Below are positions 52,447-61,298 of a DNA stretch of 64,000 nt, piece after piece. The first letter of the stretch is position 1. Each line of letters opens with the position of its first letter. The notes under the pieces were generated by a model. That model made no database searches. It worked only from the letters and a program-made list of their open reading frames with translations, and was not told the origin of the DNA. A program made the position numbers and the translations under genes. Location: contig JACJXD010000005.1 in the NCBI GenBank assembly GCA_020636845.1, positions 62,001 through 126,000 of the forward strand, read 5' to 3'. The DNA is from Bacteroidales bacterium. Its GTDB lineage: Bacteria; Bacteroidota; Bacteroidia; Bacteroidales; Tenuifilaceae.

Positions 52447-53055
52447 ATGGCAAGATATATTGGACCAAGTACTAAAATTGCCCGCAAGTTTGGTGAGCCA
52501 GTTTTCGGACCCGATAAGTATTTCGAAAAGAAAAACTATCCTCCAGGAATGCACGGGTTAATGAAAAAGCGCAGAAAGTTATCGGAGTATGGAACTCAGC
52601 TTCAGGAGAAGCAAAAAGCAAAGTACACCTATGGACTTTTAGAGCGTCAGTTTTCCAATGCATTCGAGAAAGCTGCTCGTATGAAGGGTATTACCGGTGT
52701 AATTTTGCTTCAAATTCTTGAATCGCGCTTAGATAACGTGGTTTTCCGTTTGGGTATTGCACCGTCTCGCGCCGCTGCACGTCAGTTGGTTAGCCATAAG
52801 CACATAATGGTTAATGGCGAGTTAGTAAATGTTCCTTCGTACCACTTACGCCCTGGCGATGTTATTGGCGTTCGCGAACGTTCAAAATCGTTAGAAGCAA
52901 TAACCGATTCTCTTAGTTCAAACCGCCACACCAAGTATTCGTGGTTGGAATGGAATAACGATGAATTTACAGGTAAATTTATGAATGTTCCTGAACGTTC
53001 GGAAATACCCGAAAACATTAAGGAGCAATTGATTGTTGAACTTTACTCTAAGTAA
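52447..53055 (+). CDS. rpsD: 30S ribosomal protein S4
   Basis: A 202-residue primary 16S rRNA-binding protein that nucleates 30S assembly. R-L-D-N-V-V-F-R-L-G and S-H-K-H-I-M-V-N-G are the S4 RNA-binding domain signature. No Cys motif at the N-terminus. Confidence 0.98.
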   Translation: MARYIGPSTKIARKFGEPVFGPDKYFEKKNYPPGMHGLMKKRRKLSEYGTQLQEKQKAKYTYGLLERQFSNAFEKAARMKGITGVILLQILESRLDNVVFRLGIAPSRAAARQLVSHKHIMVNGELVNVPSYHLRPGDVIGVRERSKSLEAITDSLSSNRHTKYSWLEWNNDEFTGKFMNVPERSEIPENIKEQLIVELYSK

Positions 53056-53070
53056 TAAATCCCGTACCGA

Positions 53071-54063
53071 ATGGCTATACTGGCATTTCAAAAACCCGAT
53101 AAGGTTATTATGCTTGAATCTACCGATAATCTCGGTAAATTCGAGTTTCGTCCTCTTGAGCCAGGTTATGGTATCACGGTGGGCAATGCGCTAAGACGAA
53201 TACTACTTTCGTCACTCGAAGGCTATGCCATCACCTGGATACGTATTCGTGGTGTTGATCACGAGTTTACAACTATCCCAGGTGTTATGGAGGATGTTAC
53301 CGAAATAGTATTGAATCTGAAAAAGATTCGGTTTAAACGCATTGTTGACGGTGTTGACGAGGAAAAGGTTACCATTACAATTACCGGACAAAACGAGTTT
53401 AAGGCAGGCTACCTTTCGAATTTCTTATCGAATTTCAAGGTGCTTAACCCTGAGTTGGTAATTTGTAGAATGGAACCCGATGTGAAAATTGAAGTTGATG
53501 TTCATATTCAGAAAGGTCGTGGTTACATACCTGCAGAAGAAAATAAACCTGAAGAAGGAGAGTTTGGTATAATTCCAATCGACTCAATCCACACGCCTAT
53601 TCGTAATGTTAAGTATGCGGTCGAAAATTACCGTGTAGAACAAAAAACAGACTACGAAAAGTTGGTGTTGGAAATTGAGACCGATGGTTCCATTCATCCA
53701 AAGGACGCCTTAAAGGAAGCTGCCAAGATTCTTATTTATCATTTCATGCTTTTCTCCGATGAAAAGATTACCCTTGAAACTGAAGATAAATTTGAAACCG
53801 AGGAGTTCGATGAGGAAGTTCTACACATGCGCCAGCTCTTAAAGCAAAAACTAGTTGACCTTGACTTATCCGTTAGGGCGCTTAATTGCTTGAAAGCTGC
53901 TGATGTAGAGACTTTGGGCGAATTGGTTCGCTACAACAAAAACGACTTATTGAAATTCCGTAATTTCGGTAAGAAATCGTTAACAGAGTTGGAAGATTTA
54001 CTCGACAGCCTAAACCTTTCGTTCGGTATGGATATTTCTAAGTATAAATTGGATAAGGAATAA
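53071..54063 (+). CDS. rpoA: DNA-directed RNA polymerase subunit alpha
   Basis: A 330-residue subunit that forms the dimer on which the polymerase assembles. The N-terminal domain holds G-N-A-L-R-R-I-L-L-S-S-L-E-G, and the C-terminal alphaCTD (about 265-325) holds L-S-V-R-A-L-N-C-L-K and N-F-G-K-K-S-L-T-E-L. Confidence 0.98.
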   Translation: MAILAFQKPDKVIMLESTDNLGKFEFRPLEPGYGITVGNALRRILLSSLEGYAITWIRIRGVDHEFTTIPGVMEDVTEIVLNLKKIRFKRIVDGVDEEKVTITITGQNEFKAGYLSNFLSNFKVLNPELVICRMEPDVKIEVDVHIQKGRGYIPAEENKPEEGEFGIIPIDSIHTPIRNVKYAVENYRVEQKTDYEKLVLEIETDGSIHPKDALKEAAKILIYHFMLFSDEKITLETEDKFETEEFDEEVLHMRQLLKQKLVDLDLSVRALNCLKAADVETLGELVRYNKNDLLKFRNFGKKSLTELEDLLDSLNLSFGMDISKYKLDKE

Positions 54064-54068
54064 TAGCG

Positions 54069-54587
54069 ATGAGACATAACAAAAAGTTTAACCATTTAGG
54101 TCGCAAGAGCGCTCACCGTAAGGCAATGTTGGCAAACATGGCTTCTTCGTTGATTTTGCATAAACGTATAGCAACTACAGTTGCAAAGGCTAAAGCTCTT
54201 CGTCCATACGTTGAGCCGCTAATTACTCGCGGTAAGGATGATACAACTCATTCGCGTCGTGTAGTATTTAGTTACCTTCAGGATAAGTATGCTGTTAGCG
54301 AGTTGTTTCGTGAGGTTTCTCAGAAAATTGGCGATCGTCCGGGTGGATATACCAGAATTTTAAAAACTGGTACTCGTTTGGGTGATAATGCCGACATGTG
54401 CATTATGGAACTGGTTGATTATAATGCTACTTACGTTAAGGAAGCCGCAAAACCTGCAGCAAAACGTACACGTAGGGCTGGTTCTAAAGCAAAAAAGACC
54501 GAAGAACCTGCAGCCGAAGTTACTCCGAATGTTGAACAGCAAAATGAAGAGCCTAAGGATAATACTTCAGATGAAAAGGCTGAGTAA
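54069..54587 (+). CDS. rplQ: 50S ribosomal protein L17
   Basis: A 172-residue L17: the first about 120 residues are the normal protein (M-R-H-N-K-K-F-N-H-L-G-R). The remaining about 50 are a low-complexity tail, first basic (K-R-T-R-R-A-G-S-K-A-K-K) then acidic (T-E-E-P-A-A-E). This tail is probably disordered and is a common type in Bacteroidota. It is the last gene before the terminator. Confidence 0.97.
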   Translation: MRHNKKFNHLGRKSAHRKAMLANMASSLILHKRIATTVAKAKALRPYVEPLITRGKDDTTHSRRVVFSYLQDKYAVSELFREVSQKIGDRPGGYTRILKTGTRLGDNADMCIMELVDYNATYVKEAAKPAAKRTRRAGSKAKKTEEPAAEVTPNVEQQNEEPKDNTSDEKAE

Positions 54588-54610
54588 TATTTTTTAAAAT
54601 ACTAAATTTA

Positions 54611-54644
54611 GGGGATAAGCTTACTGCTTAATCCCTTTTTTTAT
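54611..54644 (+). terminator. Terminator of the ribosomal protein operon
   Basis: GGGGATAAGC and GCTTAATCCC pair around a TTACT loop with one bulge, followed by T7. It ends the block that begins with rpsL and separates eno. Confidence 0.8.
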
Positions 54645-54670
54645 CTAATAGTTAACTTAACTTTCATATT

Positions 54671-55963
54671 ATGGGACAAATTGTAAGTATTGTTGCAAGG
54701 GAAATCCTCGATTCAAGAGGAAATCCTACCGTAGAGGTGGATGTAGCAACTGAAAGTGGATATTTTGGAAGAGCCGCTGTACCCAGTGGAGCATCAACGG
54801 GTATTCATGAGGCTGTTGAACTACGCGACGGCGATAAAGGTCGTTATCTCGGGAAAGGCGTTTTGAAGGCTGTAAATAATGTTAATAAAATAATTGCCGA
54901 GGAAATTGTAGGAATGAATGTGTTGGAGCAGCAACTTATCGATGAAACTATGATTAAGTTGGACGACACGCCAAACAAAGGAAATTTAGGTGCAAATGCT
55001 ATTCTAGGCGTTTCGTTGGCTGTAGCTCATGCTGCTGCGCAGCTAACTAACCAGCCTCTTTTCCGTTATGTAGGCGGTGTTAATGCCAGAACCCTGCCAA
55101 TTCCGATGATGAATATTTTGAATGGTGGTTCACATGCTGATAATAGTATCGATTTTCAGGAGTTTATGATTATGCCTGTAGGTGCCGATTCTTTTACAGA
55201 AGCAATAAGAATGGGGTCTGAGATATTTCATAACCTAAAATCGGTGTTGAAAAAGAAAGGTTACTCTACCAACGTTGGCGACGAAGGTGGTTTTGCTCCA
55301 AATTTAAAATCCAACGAGGAAGCCATTCAGGTTATTCTTCAGGCTATTGAGAATGCAGGGTATAAACCGGGTGAGGATGTTTACTTGGCTCTTGATCCGG
55401 CATCGTCGGAATACTATATTCCGGAAGAAAAGGTTTACCATTTACATAAGTCAACCGGAGATAAGTTAACCCCTGCTCAAATGGTTGATTACTGGAAGAC
55501 TTGGGTTAATAAGTATCCTATTATATCCATTGAAGATGGTATGGCCGAAGACGATTGGGATGGCTGGAAATTAATGACTGACACCCTTGGTAAAAAAATT
55601 CAACTGGTGGGCGACGATTTGTTTGTTACCAATGTAGAAAGGTTGCAAAGAGGAATTGATGCAGGTGTAGCCAATAGCATTTTAATTAAAGTAAACCAGA
55701 TAGGAACTCTTACCGAAACTATAAACGCTGTTCGTTTAGCAGAAACTCATTCTATGACATCCATAATGAGCCATCGTTCGGGAGAAACGGAGGATACTAC
55801 CATTGCACATCTTGCAGTTGCCCTTAACACAGGGTTAATTAAAACCGGTTCGGCATCGCGTTCCGACAGGATTGCTAAGTATAACGAACTTATGAGAATT
55901 GAAGAAATGTTAGGTAGTTCTGCAATATATCCTGGAAAGAATTTTAAGTATATTAAAAAGTAA
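54671..55963 (+). CDS. eno: Enolase
   Basis: A 430-residue glycolytic enzyme that interconverts 2-phosphoglycerate and phosphoenolpyruvate. S-H-R-S-G-E-T-E-D is the active-site signature, and G-D-D-L-F-V-T-N and the earlier A-L-D-P-A-S-S-E-Y-Y are the metal and substrate regions. A terminator follows. Confidence 0.98.
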   Translation: MGQIVSIVAREILDSRGNPTVEVDVATESGYFGRAAVPSGASTGIHEAVELRDGDKGRYLGKGVLKAVNNVNKIIAEEIVGMNVLEQQLIDETMIKLDDTPNKGNLGANAILGVSLAVAHAAAQLTNQPLFRYVGGVNARTLPIPMMNILNGGSHADNSIDFQEFMIMPVGADSFTEAIRMGSEIFHNLKSVLKKKGYSTNVGDEGGFAPNLKSNEEAIQVILQAIENAGYKPGEDVYLALDPASSEYYIPEEKVYHLHKSTGDKLTPAQMVDYWKTWVNKYPIISIEDGMAEDDWDGWKLMTDTLGKKIQLVGDDLFVTNVERLQRGIDAGVANSILIKVNQIGTLTETINAVRLAETHSMTSIMSHRSGETEDTTIAHLAVALNTGLIKTGSASRSDRIAKYNELMRIEEMLGSSAIYPGKNFKYIKK

Positions 55964-55983
55964 AAAACAGTATAAAAATTTGG

Positions 55984-56012
55984 AAAGGCTCGGAATTAAC
56001 CGAGCCTTTTTG
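55984..56012 (+). terminator. Intrinsic terminator of eno
   Basis: A perfect 10-bp stem (AAAGGCTCGG and CCGAGCCTTT) with a 6-nt loop, then a T run. Confidence 0.9.
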
Positions 56013-56036
56013 CTATTTTTAGGAAAATATTTGTTT

Positions 56037-57932
56037 ATGGCATTTTCTTCTCTAGCACATTTTGTGCAGACATTAGAGCAACAAGGAGAACTTATTCGCA
56101 TTAAAGAATTTGTTGACCCTGTTTTAGAAATTGCAGAAGTTACGAGTAGAATTTCCAAACAGCCAAAAGGCGGTAAAGCACTTTTATTTGAAAATACAGG
56201 GACGTCGTTTCCTGTATTAATCAATGCGTTTGGTTCTGATAATAGGATTGCATTAGCGCTTGGCGTGCATAATTTAGAAGATATAGGAGGCAGAATACAT
56301 TCGTTGCTTAATCAACTTACATCGCCTAAAAATTCAATTTGGGAGAAATTAAGCGTTTTACCAACACTGGGAAAAGTTTCCAAATGGATGCCTGTTGTTG
56401 TAAATGGAAGAGGTGTTTGCCAGGAAGTTGTCGATATGCAGCCGAACTTCAACTTATTGCCTATTTTAAAGTGTTGGCCGTTCGACGGAGGACGGTTTAT
56501 TACATTGCCAATGGTTAATACTAGGGATGAGGAGTCTGGAGTACGAAATGTAGGAATGTACAGAATGCAAGTTTTTGAGGAGAATCTCACAGGTATGCAT
56601 TGGCATAGGCATAAAGTTGGTGCGAGACATTTTGAGCAGTATAAGAAAAAAAATAAACCGATGCCGGTAGCCGTTGCGCTTGGTGGCGATCCTGCTTATA
56701 CATATGCCGCAACTGCTCCTATGCCCGATAACATGGACGAATACTTATTGGCTGGTTTTTTAAGGCAGAAAAAGGTACGCTTGGTAAAGTGCTTAACGGT
56801 AGATATTGAGGTTCCGGAAGACGTAGATTTTGTAATTGAGGGTTATGTCGATCCTTCTGACGATTTAATTTGGGAGGGGCCTTTTGGCGATCACACAGGT
56901 TTTTATTCTTTGGCCGATTGGTACCCCAAATTTCATGTAACGTGTATTACCCATAGAAAAAATGCTATATATCCGGCAACGTTGGTTGGCATACCGCCAA
57001 TGGAAGATGCGTATATAGCAAAGGCCACCGAGCGAATTTTTTTGGAGCCAATTAGGGCTACAATGCTTCCTGAATTGGACGATATGGTATTGCCAGTGGA
57101 AGGTGTAGCGCATAATATTGCCCTGATAAAGTTAAAAACAATTTTCCCGGGTCAGGCATACAAGGCCATGAACGCTCTTTGGGGTGCGGGACAAATGATG
57201 TTTAATAAATTTATGGTTGCACTTCCTTCGTGGGTCGATTTAAACAACAATTTACAGGTGCTAAAGTGTATAAGCGATTACGTTGAACCTAAGCAGGATT
57301 TCTTTTTTTCGAAAGGTCCGCTCGATGTGCTTGATCACTCATCCGATACCTTTGCATTTGGAGGAAAACTTTTTATCGATGCTACCCGGAATGTAGTTTC
57401 TAGAAAAGTAGAAGATATCGAAGTGGAGAAAATCGTTGCATTTTTAAATGAGTATAAGGATATAAAAGGATTTAATTTGGAGTTGATTTCCAAGCATCAA
57501 ATTCCTATTGTAGTTGTTTCCGTTAGTAAGTTTGAAGGTGTTGTAGTGAAAAATGTTTTAATGGATTTGTGTTTGCATCAAAAAATGGCACAGGTTAGAA
57601 GTATTGTTGCGGTAGATGTCGATGCTATATTGAACGATATGAATATTATTGCATGGTTTACGGCAAGCAACGTTGATCCTAATCGGGACATCTGGATAGT
57701 TGATTCGGAAATGGGCGATGGAAAAGTTGCGATAGATGCAACACGCAAAGCTTACGCATCTGATAATTTTCCACGTCAATGGCCAAATGTAGTTGTAATG
57801 GATGGTCAAACTATAAGTAACGTAAACTCGAAATGGGATAAATTGGGTATGGGGCCTTTTATTGAATCTCCATCTGCAAAATTTCAATGTTTGTCAATGG
57901 GTAAAGGAGCAATAGCAGAGGGTAGAGAGTAG
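56037..57932 (+). CDS. UbiD-family decarboxylase
   Basis: A 631-residue protein of the UbiD family of prenyl-FMN-dependent (de)carboxylases. Start ATG 56037 is preferred over 55980, as the upper part overlaps the eno terminator. G-M-Y-R-M-Q-V-F-E-E-N and W-E-G-P-F-G-D-H-T-G-F-Y-S are the cofactor and Glu-containing active-site segments. The substrate is unknown; a ubiX partner is not in the window. The sensor phosphatase gene lies 33 bp downstream. Confidence 0.85.
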   Translation: MAFSSLAHFVQTLEQQGELIRIKEFVDPVLEIAEVTSRISKQPKGGKALLFENTGTSFPVLINAFGSDNRIALALGVHNLEDIGGRIHSLLNQLTSPKNSIWEKLSVLPTLGKVSKWMPVVVNGRGVCQEVVDMQPNFNLLPILKCWPFDGGRFITLPMVNTRDEESGVRNVGMYRMQVFEENLTGMHWHRHKVGARHFEQYKKKNKPMPVAVALGGDPAYTYAATAPMPDNMDEYLLAGFLRQKKVRLVKCLTVDIEVPEDVDFVIEGYVDPSDDLIWEGPFGDHTGFYSLADWYPKFHVTCITHRKNAIYPATLVGIPPMEDAYIAKATERIFLEPIRATMLPELDDMVLPVEGVAHNIALIKLKTIFPGQAYKAMNALWGAGQMMFNKFMVALPSWVDLNNNLQVLKCISDYVEPKQDFFFSKGPLDVLDHSSDTFAFGGKLFIDATRNVVSRKVEDIEVEKIVAFLNEYKDIKGFNLELISKHQIPIVVVSVSKFEGVVVKNVLMDLCLHQKMAQVRSIVAVDVDAILNDMNIIAWFTASNVDPNRDIWIVDSEMGDGKVAIDATRKAYASDNFPRQWPNVVVMDGQTISNVNSKWDKLGMGPFIESPSAKFQCLSMGKGAIAEGRE

Positions 57933-57965
57933 TAAACGAATTATTTTTTTGTATCTTAGCCTTAC

Positions 57966-60900
57966 ATGAATAGGTTGAAAAATTTTGGAATATTGTTTAG
58001 CCTGCTTTCCTTACTTGTAGCGGGAACAATATCTAGTTTATATGCTCAACGTATTGATGTGGAGTTTTTCAATTCTAACAATGGATTACCTCAAACACAT
58101 ATAAACAGTTTATTTATCGACCATAAAGGTTTTATATGGTTGGGAACAAGGGAGGGTGTTTGTCGTTATGACGGTTACGAGTTTGTTAATTTTACTTTTA
58201 ATCCTTCGGATTCGCTGAGTTTGTGTAATAACTATGCTAAGGCTATTGCCGAAGATGAGGATGGGAGTTTATGGATTGCAACAAGTTTTGGTTTAAGTCG
58301 ATTTAACCGTAACACTGGCAAGTTTACAAATTACTTTCACAATTCTTTAGTTCCTAGATCTATAGCGTCGAATATTGTGCTAAACGTATATGTAGATAGT
58401 TTTCATCAGGTTTGGGTGTTAACTTCCGGTGTGTTGCATCGTTACGATAGAAAAACTAACGATTTTACCCGTTTCCCTTACTTTAACGATTTCTTTACAA
58501 GAAATTTAGATTCGGATACTAATCCGATTTTTGAGGATTCGCAGCATCGAATTTGGATAGGAACAAAAGATGGCCTTTTTCTTTTTGATAACGAACATCA
58601 GGTTTTTAAGCAATTTAGGGAGTTGGGAGAAACGTCTTACAGGGTACTTTCCATTTATCAGGATGTTAATAATGTTTTCTGGGTAGGAACAAGTAAAGGA
58701 GTAAAGACATTTGAGTACAATAATCGAAAAGTAACGGTTATTCATAAGTATCAAAGTGCATTAAGCCAAGTAAAAAGTCAGGTGCGATGCATATCGTATA
58801 GTTCGGATTCCTTGCTTTGGTTTGGGCTAAACAGTGGTTTTGGTAGTTTTAGCCTTTGTACCGGAACGTTTCATCGGTTTAGCGATTTATACTTTAATAA
58901 CGAACCTGTTGAATTAGTAAATGTAAACGCGATACTATTCGATAAGGCAGGCGTAGTTTGGATTGGTTCCCAAAAGGGGCTGCTTAAGTTGAATCCATAC
59001 GGAAATCGCTTCAAGGGACTGAGTAAGTTTCCCGATGCAAAGAACTTGTTTGGCAACAATATAATTACGGCAATTGTTGAAGACAAAAGTAAAAATCTTT
59101 GGGTAGGAACATTAGGTACAGGTTTATATAAATGTCATAGATTTAGTTCAAAAGTTACTTCCGAGAAAATTTCAGTTGAAAATTATTTGTCAGGGGATTA
59201 TGTAACTTCCTTATACTATTCTTTGGATGATGGATTGTTAGTGGGGACGAGGAATGGTGTTTTTTATTATGATGAACGGTTGGATAAATTTCGAAATTTT
59301 TTCGATTTAAAGGAAGTTTATGTAGGCGACGTTTTCAAGGAAAATGGGGTTAATGCTATTGTGAAGGATGCTAACGATCGCTTTTGGTTTGGAACTAGAA
59401 CTGGCGCACATGCTATCACACCGAAGGGATTGGTAAGTTTTTATTCTAAGAAGAACGATTCGCTTTCAATTCCGGGAAATGAAGTTTACGATATACTAGT
59501 CGATAAGCAAGGGAAAATTTGGTTGGCAACCAATAGTGGAATTTGTGTTATCAATAAAAATCTTACGAGAATTTATATTCCCAAGGTTGTAAAAGGATTT
59601 GGTACCTGCCGTACATCGTCAGCCGAGGTATTTTGCTTAACGCAGTCTAAAAACGGTCTTATTTGGGCGGGTACGGCCAATGGAATTGCCGGAATCAACA
59701 CCAAATCCAACGCTTTTATTCCTTTATCGGAACTTGGAAATTTTCCAAGAAACTTAATTAACGCGATGGAGGAGGACGAAAAAGGTCGGTTGTGGATTAG
59801 TACTAATAGGGGATTATTCATGTTTAATCCTTATGTTAAACTGTTTAAGGACTACACAACTGTCGATGGGCTTTTTAGCAACGAGTTTAATGTAAATGCT
59901 AGTTTTAAATCGAATTCGAACCGGATATACTTTGGCTCTGTTGCAGGAGTAAATTATTTTAATCCAGATTCTTTGCCTATAAATTTATCGGTACCTAATG
60001 TTTGTATTTCAAAAATTGAGATTCTCGATCAGAATAGTTTAAGGACAATTTATCCATTCAACCTCAAGGTGCTTAAAGTTAATTCAGATGTTAGTTCGAT
60101 TACAATCGATTTTGCAGCGCTGGATTTTGTTAAACCTTCTAGGAATACTTTTAGGTATCAGATGGAAGGGTTAGACAATAAATGGGTTGAATTGGGAAAT
60201 AACCATGCTGTTACGTTTACCAACCTAAAGGAAGGAACTTATTTTTTTAGGGTAATGGGAGCCAATAACGATCAAATTTGGAATTCGGAATCTGAAAATT
60301 TAAAAATAGTTGTTGTTGCGCCATTCTTAAAATCAAAAATAGCCTACATAATATACATTGCCGTTGTTCTGATTATAGTCCTTTTATACTTTATTCATCG
60401 TTCCCGTATTGTAAGACGAATAAATAAGTTGCTTTTCGAGAGGGAACAAGTCTTAGAGGAAATGGAGGAACAAAAGGAGGAGTTGGAAACTAAGAATAAG
60501 AATATTACCGATAGTATTAACTACGCCAAACGAATACAGGATGCTATTTTGCCTCCAATTAATAAGTTTAAAGATATTCTGCCGGATTCGTTTATTTTGT
60601 TTATGCCGAAGGACATTGTTAGCGGCGATTTTTACTGGATTAACGAAACGAAAAACAAAACATTTGTAGCTGTTGTCGATTGCACTGGGCATGGCGTGCC
60701 GGGTGCTTTTATGTCGATAATTGGTATTGAATTGCTCAGAAATATAACCAGTGTAGAAGGGGATGACGATGCAGCGCAAATTTTGAATAAGCTTAGTGCA
60801 AATATTCACGAAACTTTTACGGGAAGTGGCAATGTGGAATATTCGGGAATAAAAGTTAAGGATGGAATGGACGTATCTTTCTGTGTAATCGACAGGGAGT

Positions 60901-61286
60901 ATAATATACTGCAATTTGCTGGGGCTTTTTCTAATTTGTATATTGTTAGGAATGGTAAGATTATCGAGTTTAAAGGCGATAGGTTTTCGGTTGGTATGGC
61001 CGATGATACTGGGCATTTACTGTTTAGTAGTTATTATATTCCGATAGAACCTAACGATATGATATATATGTTTACCGACGGTTATGTAGATCAATTTGGG
61101 GGAATGGAAGGGAAAAAGTTTAAGTTTCGTCGTTTTCGATATTTGTTATTGAATATCCACATGGAACCGCTCGAAGTACAGCGGCAACGGCTTAAAGAAA
61201 CAATAATGGAATGGAGGGGAGGTCTTGAGCAGGTTGACGATATACTAATAATTGGAATTCGTGCAGATTTAAGTTGTATGTTTTAG
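57966..61286 (+). CDS. Reg_prop propeller sensor fused to SpoIIE-type phosphatase
   Basis: A 1106-residue membrane protein. After a signal peptide (Ala27|Gln28), about 30-670 holds many W-L/I-G-T-x-x-G-L/V repeats of the Reg_prop type, forming two seven-bladed propellers. A Y_Y_Y domain follows at about 680-785 (G-L-D-N-K-W-V-E-L), then one membrane helix (about 791-813) and a coiled coil. D-S-I-N-Y-A-K-R-I-Q-D-A-I-L-P leads into a SpoIIE/PP2C phosphatase (about 875-1100; G-D-F-Y-W, V-D-C-T-G-H-G-V-P-G-A-F). It probably senses a periplasmic signal and dephosphorylates a cytoplasmic protein, target unknown. Confidence 0.88.
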   Translation: MNRLKNFGILFSLLSLLVAGTISSLYAQRIDVEFFNSNNGLPQTHINSLFIDHKGFIWLGTREGVCRYDGYEFVNFTFNPSDSLSLCNNYAKAIAEDEDGSLWIATSFGLSRFNRNTGKFTNYFHNSLVPRSIASNIVLNVYVDSFHQVWVLTSGVLHRYDRKTNDFTRFPYFNDFFTRNLDSDTNPIFEDSQHRIWIGTKDGLFLFDNEHQVFKQFRELGETSYRVLSIYQDVNNVFWVGTSKGVKTFEYNNRKVTVIHKYQSALSQVKSQVRCISYSSDSLLWFGLNSGFGSFSLCTGTFHRFSDLYFNNEPVELVNVNAILFDKAGVVWIGSQKGLLKLNPYGNRFKGLSKFPDAKNLFGNNIITAIVEDKSKNLWVGTLGTGLYKCHRFSSKVTSEKISVENYLSGDYVTSLYYSLDDGLLVGTRNGVFYYDERLDKFRNFFDLKEVYVGDVFKENGVNAIVKDANDRFWFGTRTGAHAITPKGLVSFYSKKNDSLSIPGNEVYDILVDKQGKIWLATNSGICVINKNLTRIYIPKVVKGFGTCRTSSAEVFCLTQSKNGLIWAGTANGIAGINTKSNAFIPLSELGNFPRNLINAMEEDEKGRLWISTNRGLFMFNPYVKLFKDYTTVDGLFSNEFNVNASFKSNSNRIYFGSVAGVNYFNPDSLPINLSVPNVCISKIEILDQNSLRTIYPFNLKVLKVNSDVSSITIDFAALDFVKPSRNTFRYQMEGLDNKWVELGNNHAVTFTNLKEGTYFFRVMGANNDQIWNSESENLKIVVVAPFLKSKIAYIIYIAVVLIIVLLYFIHRSRIVRRINKLLFEREQVLEEMEEQKEELETKNKNITDSINYAKRIQDAILPPINKFKDILPDSFILFMPKDIVSGDFYWINETKNKTFVAVVDCTGHGVPGAFMSIIGIELLRNITSVEGDDDAAQILNKLSANIHETFTGSGNVEYSGIKVKDGMDVSFCVIDREYNILQFAGAFSNLYIVRNGKIIEFKGDRFSVGMADDTGHLLFSSYYIPIEPNDMIYMFTDGYVDQFGGMEGKKFKFRRFRYLLLNIHMEPLEVQRQRLKETIMEWRGGLEQVDDILIIGIRADLSCMF

Positions 61287-61298
61287 AAATAGTGAAGT

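Noticed and set aside
60453..61016. 187-residue ORF antisense to the SpoIIE phosphatase domain
   Set aside because: The opposite strand is a clear PP2C domain with conserved motifs, so this is a shadow frame.
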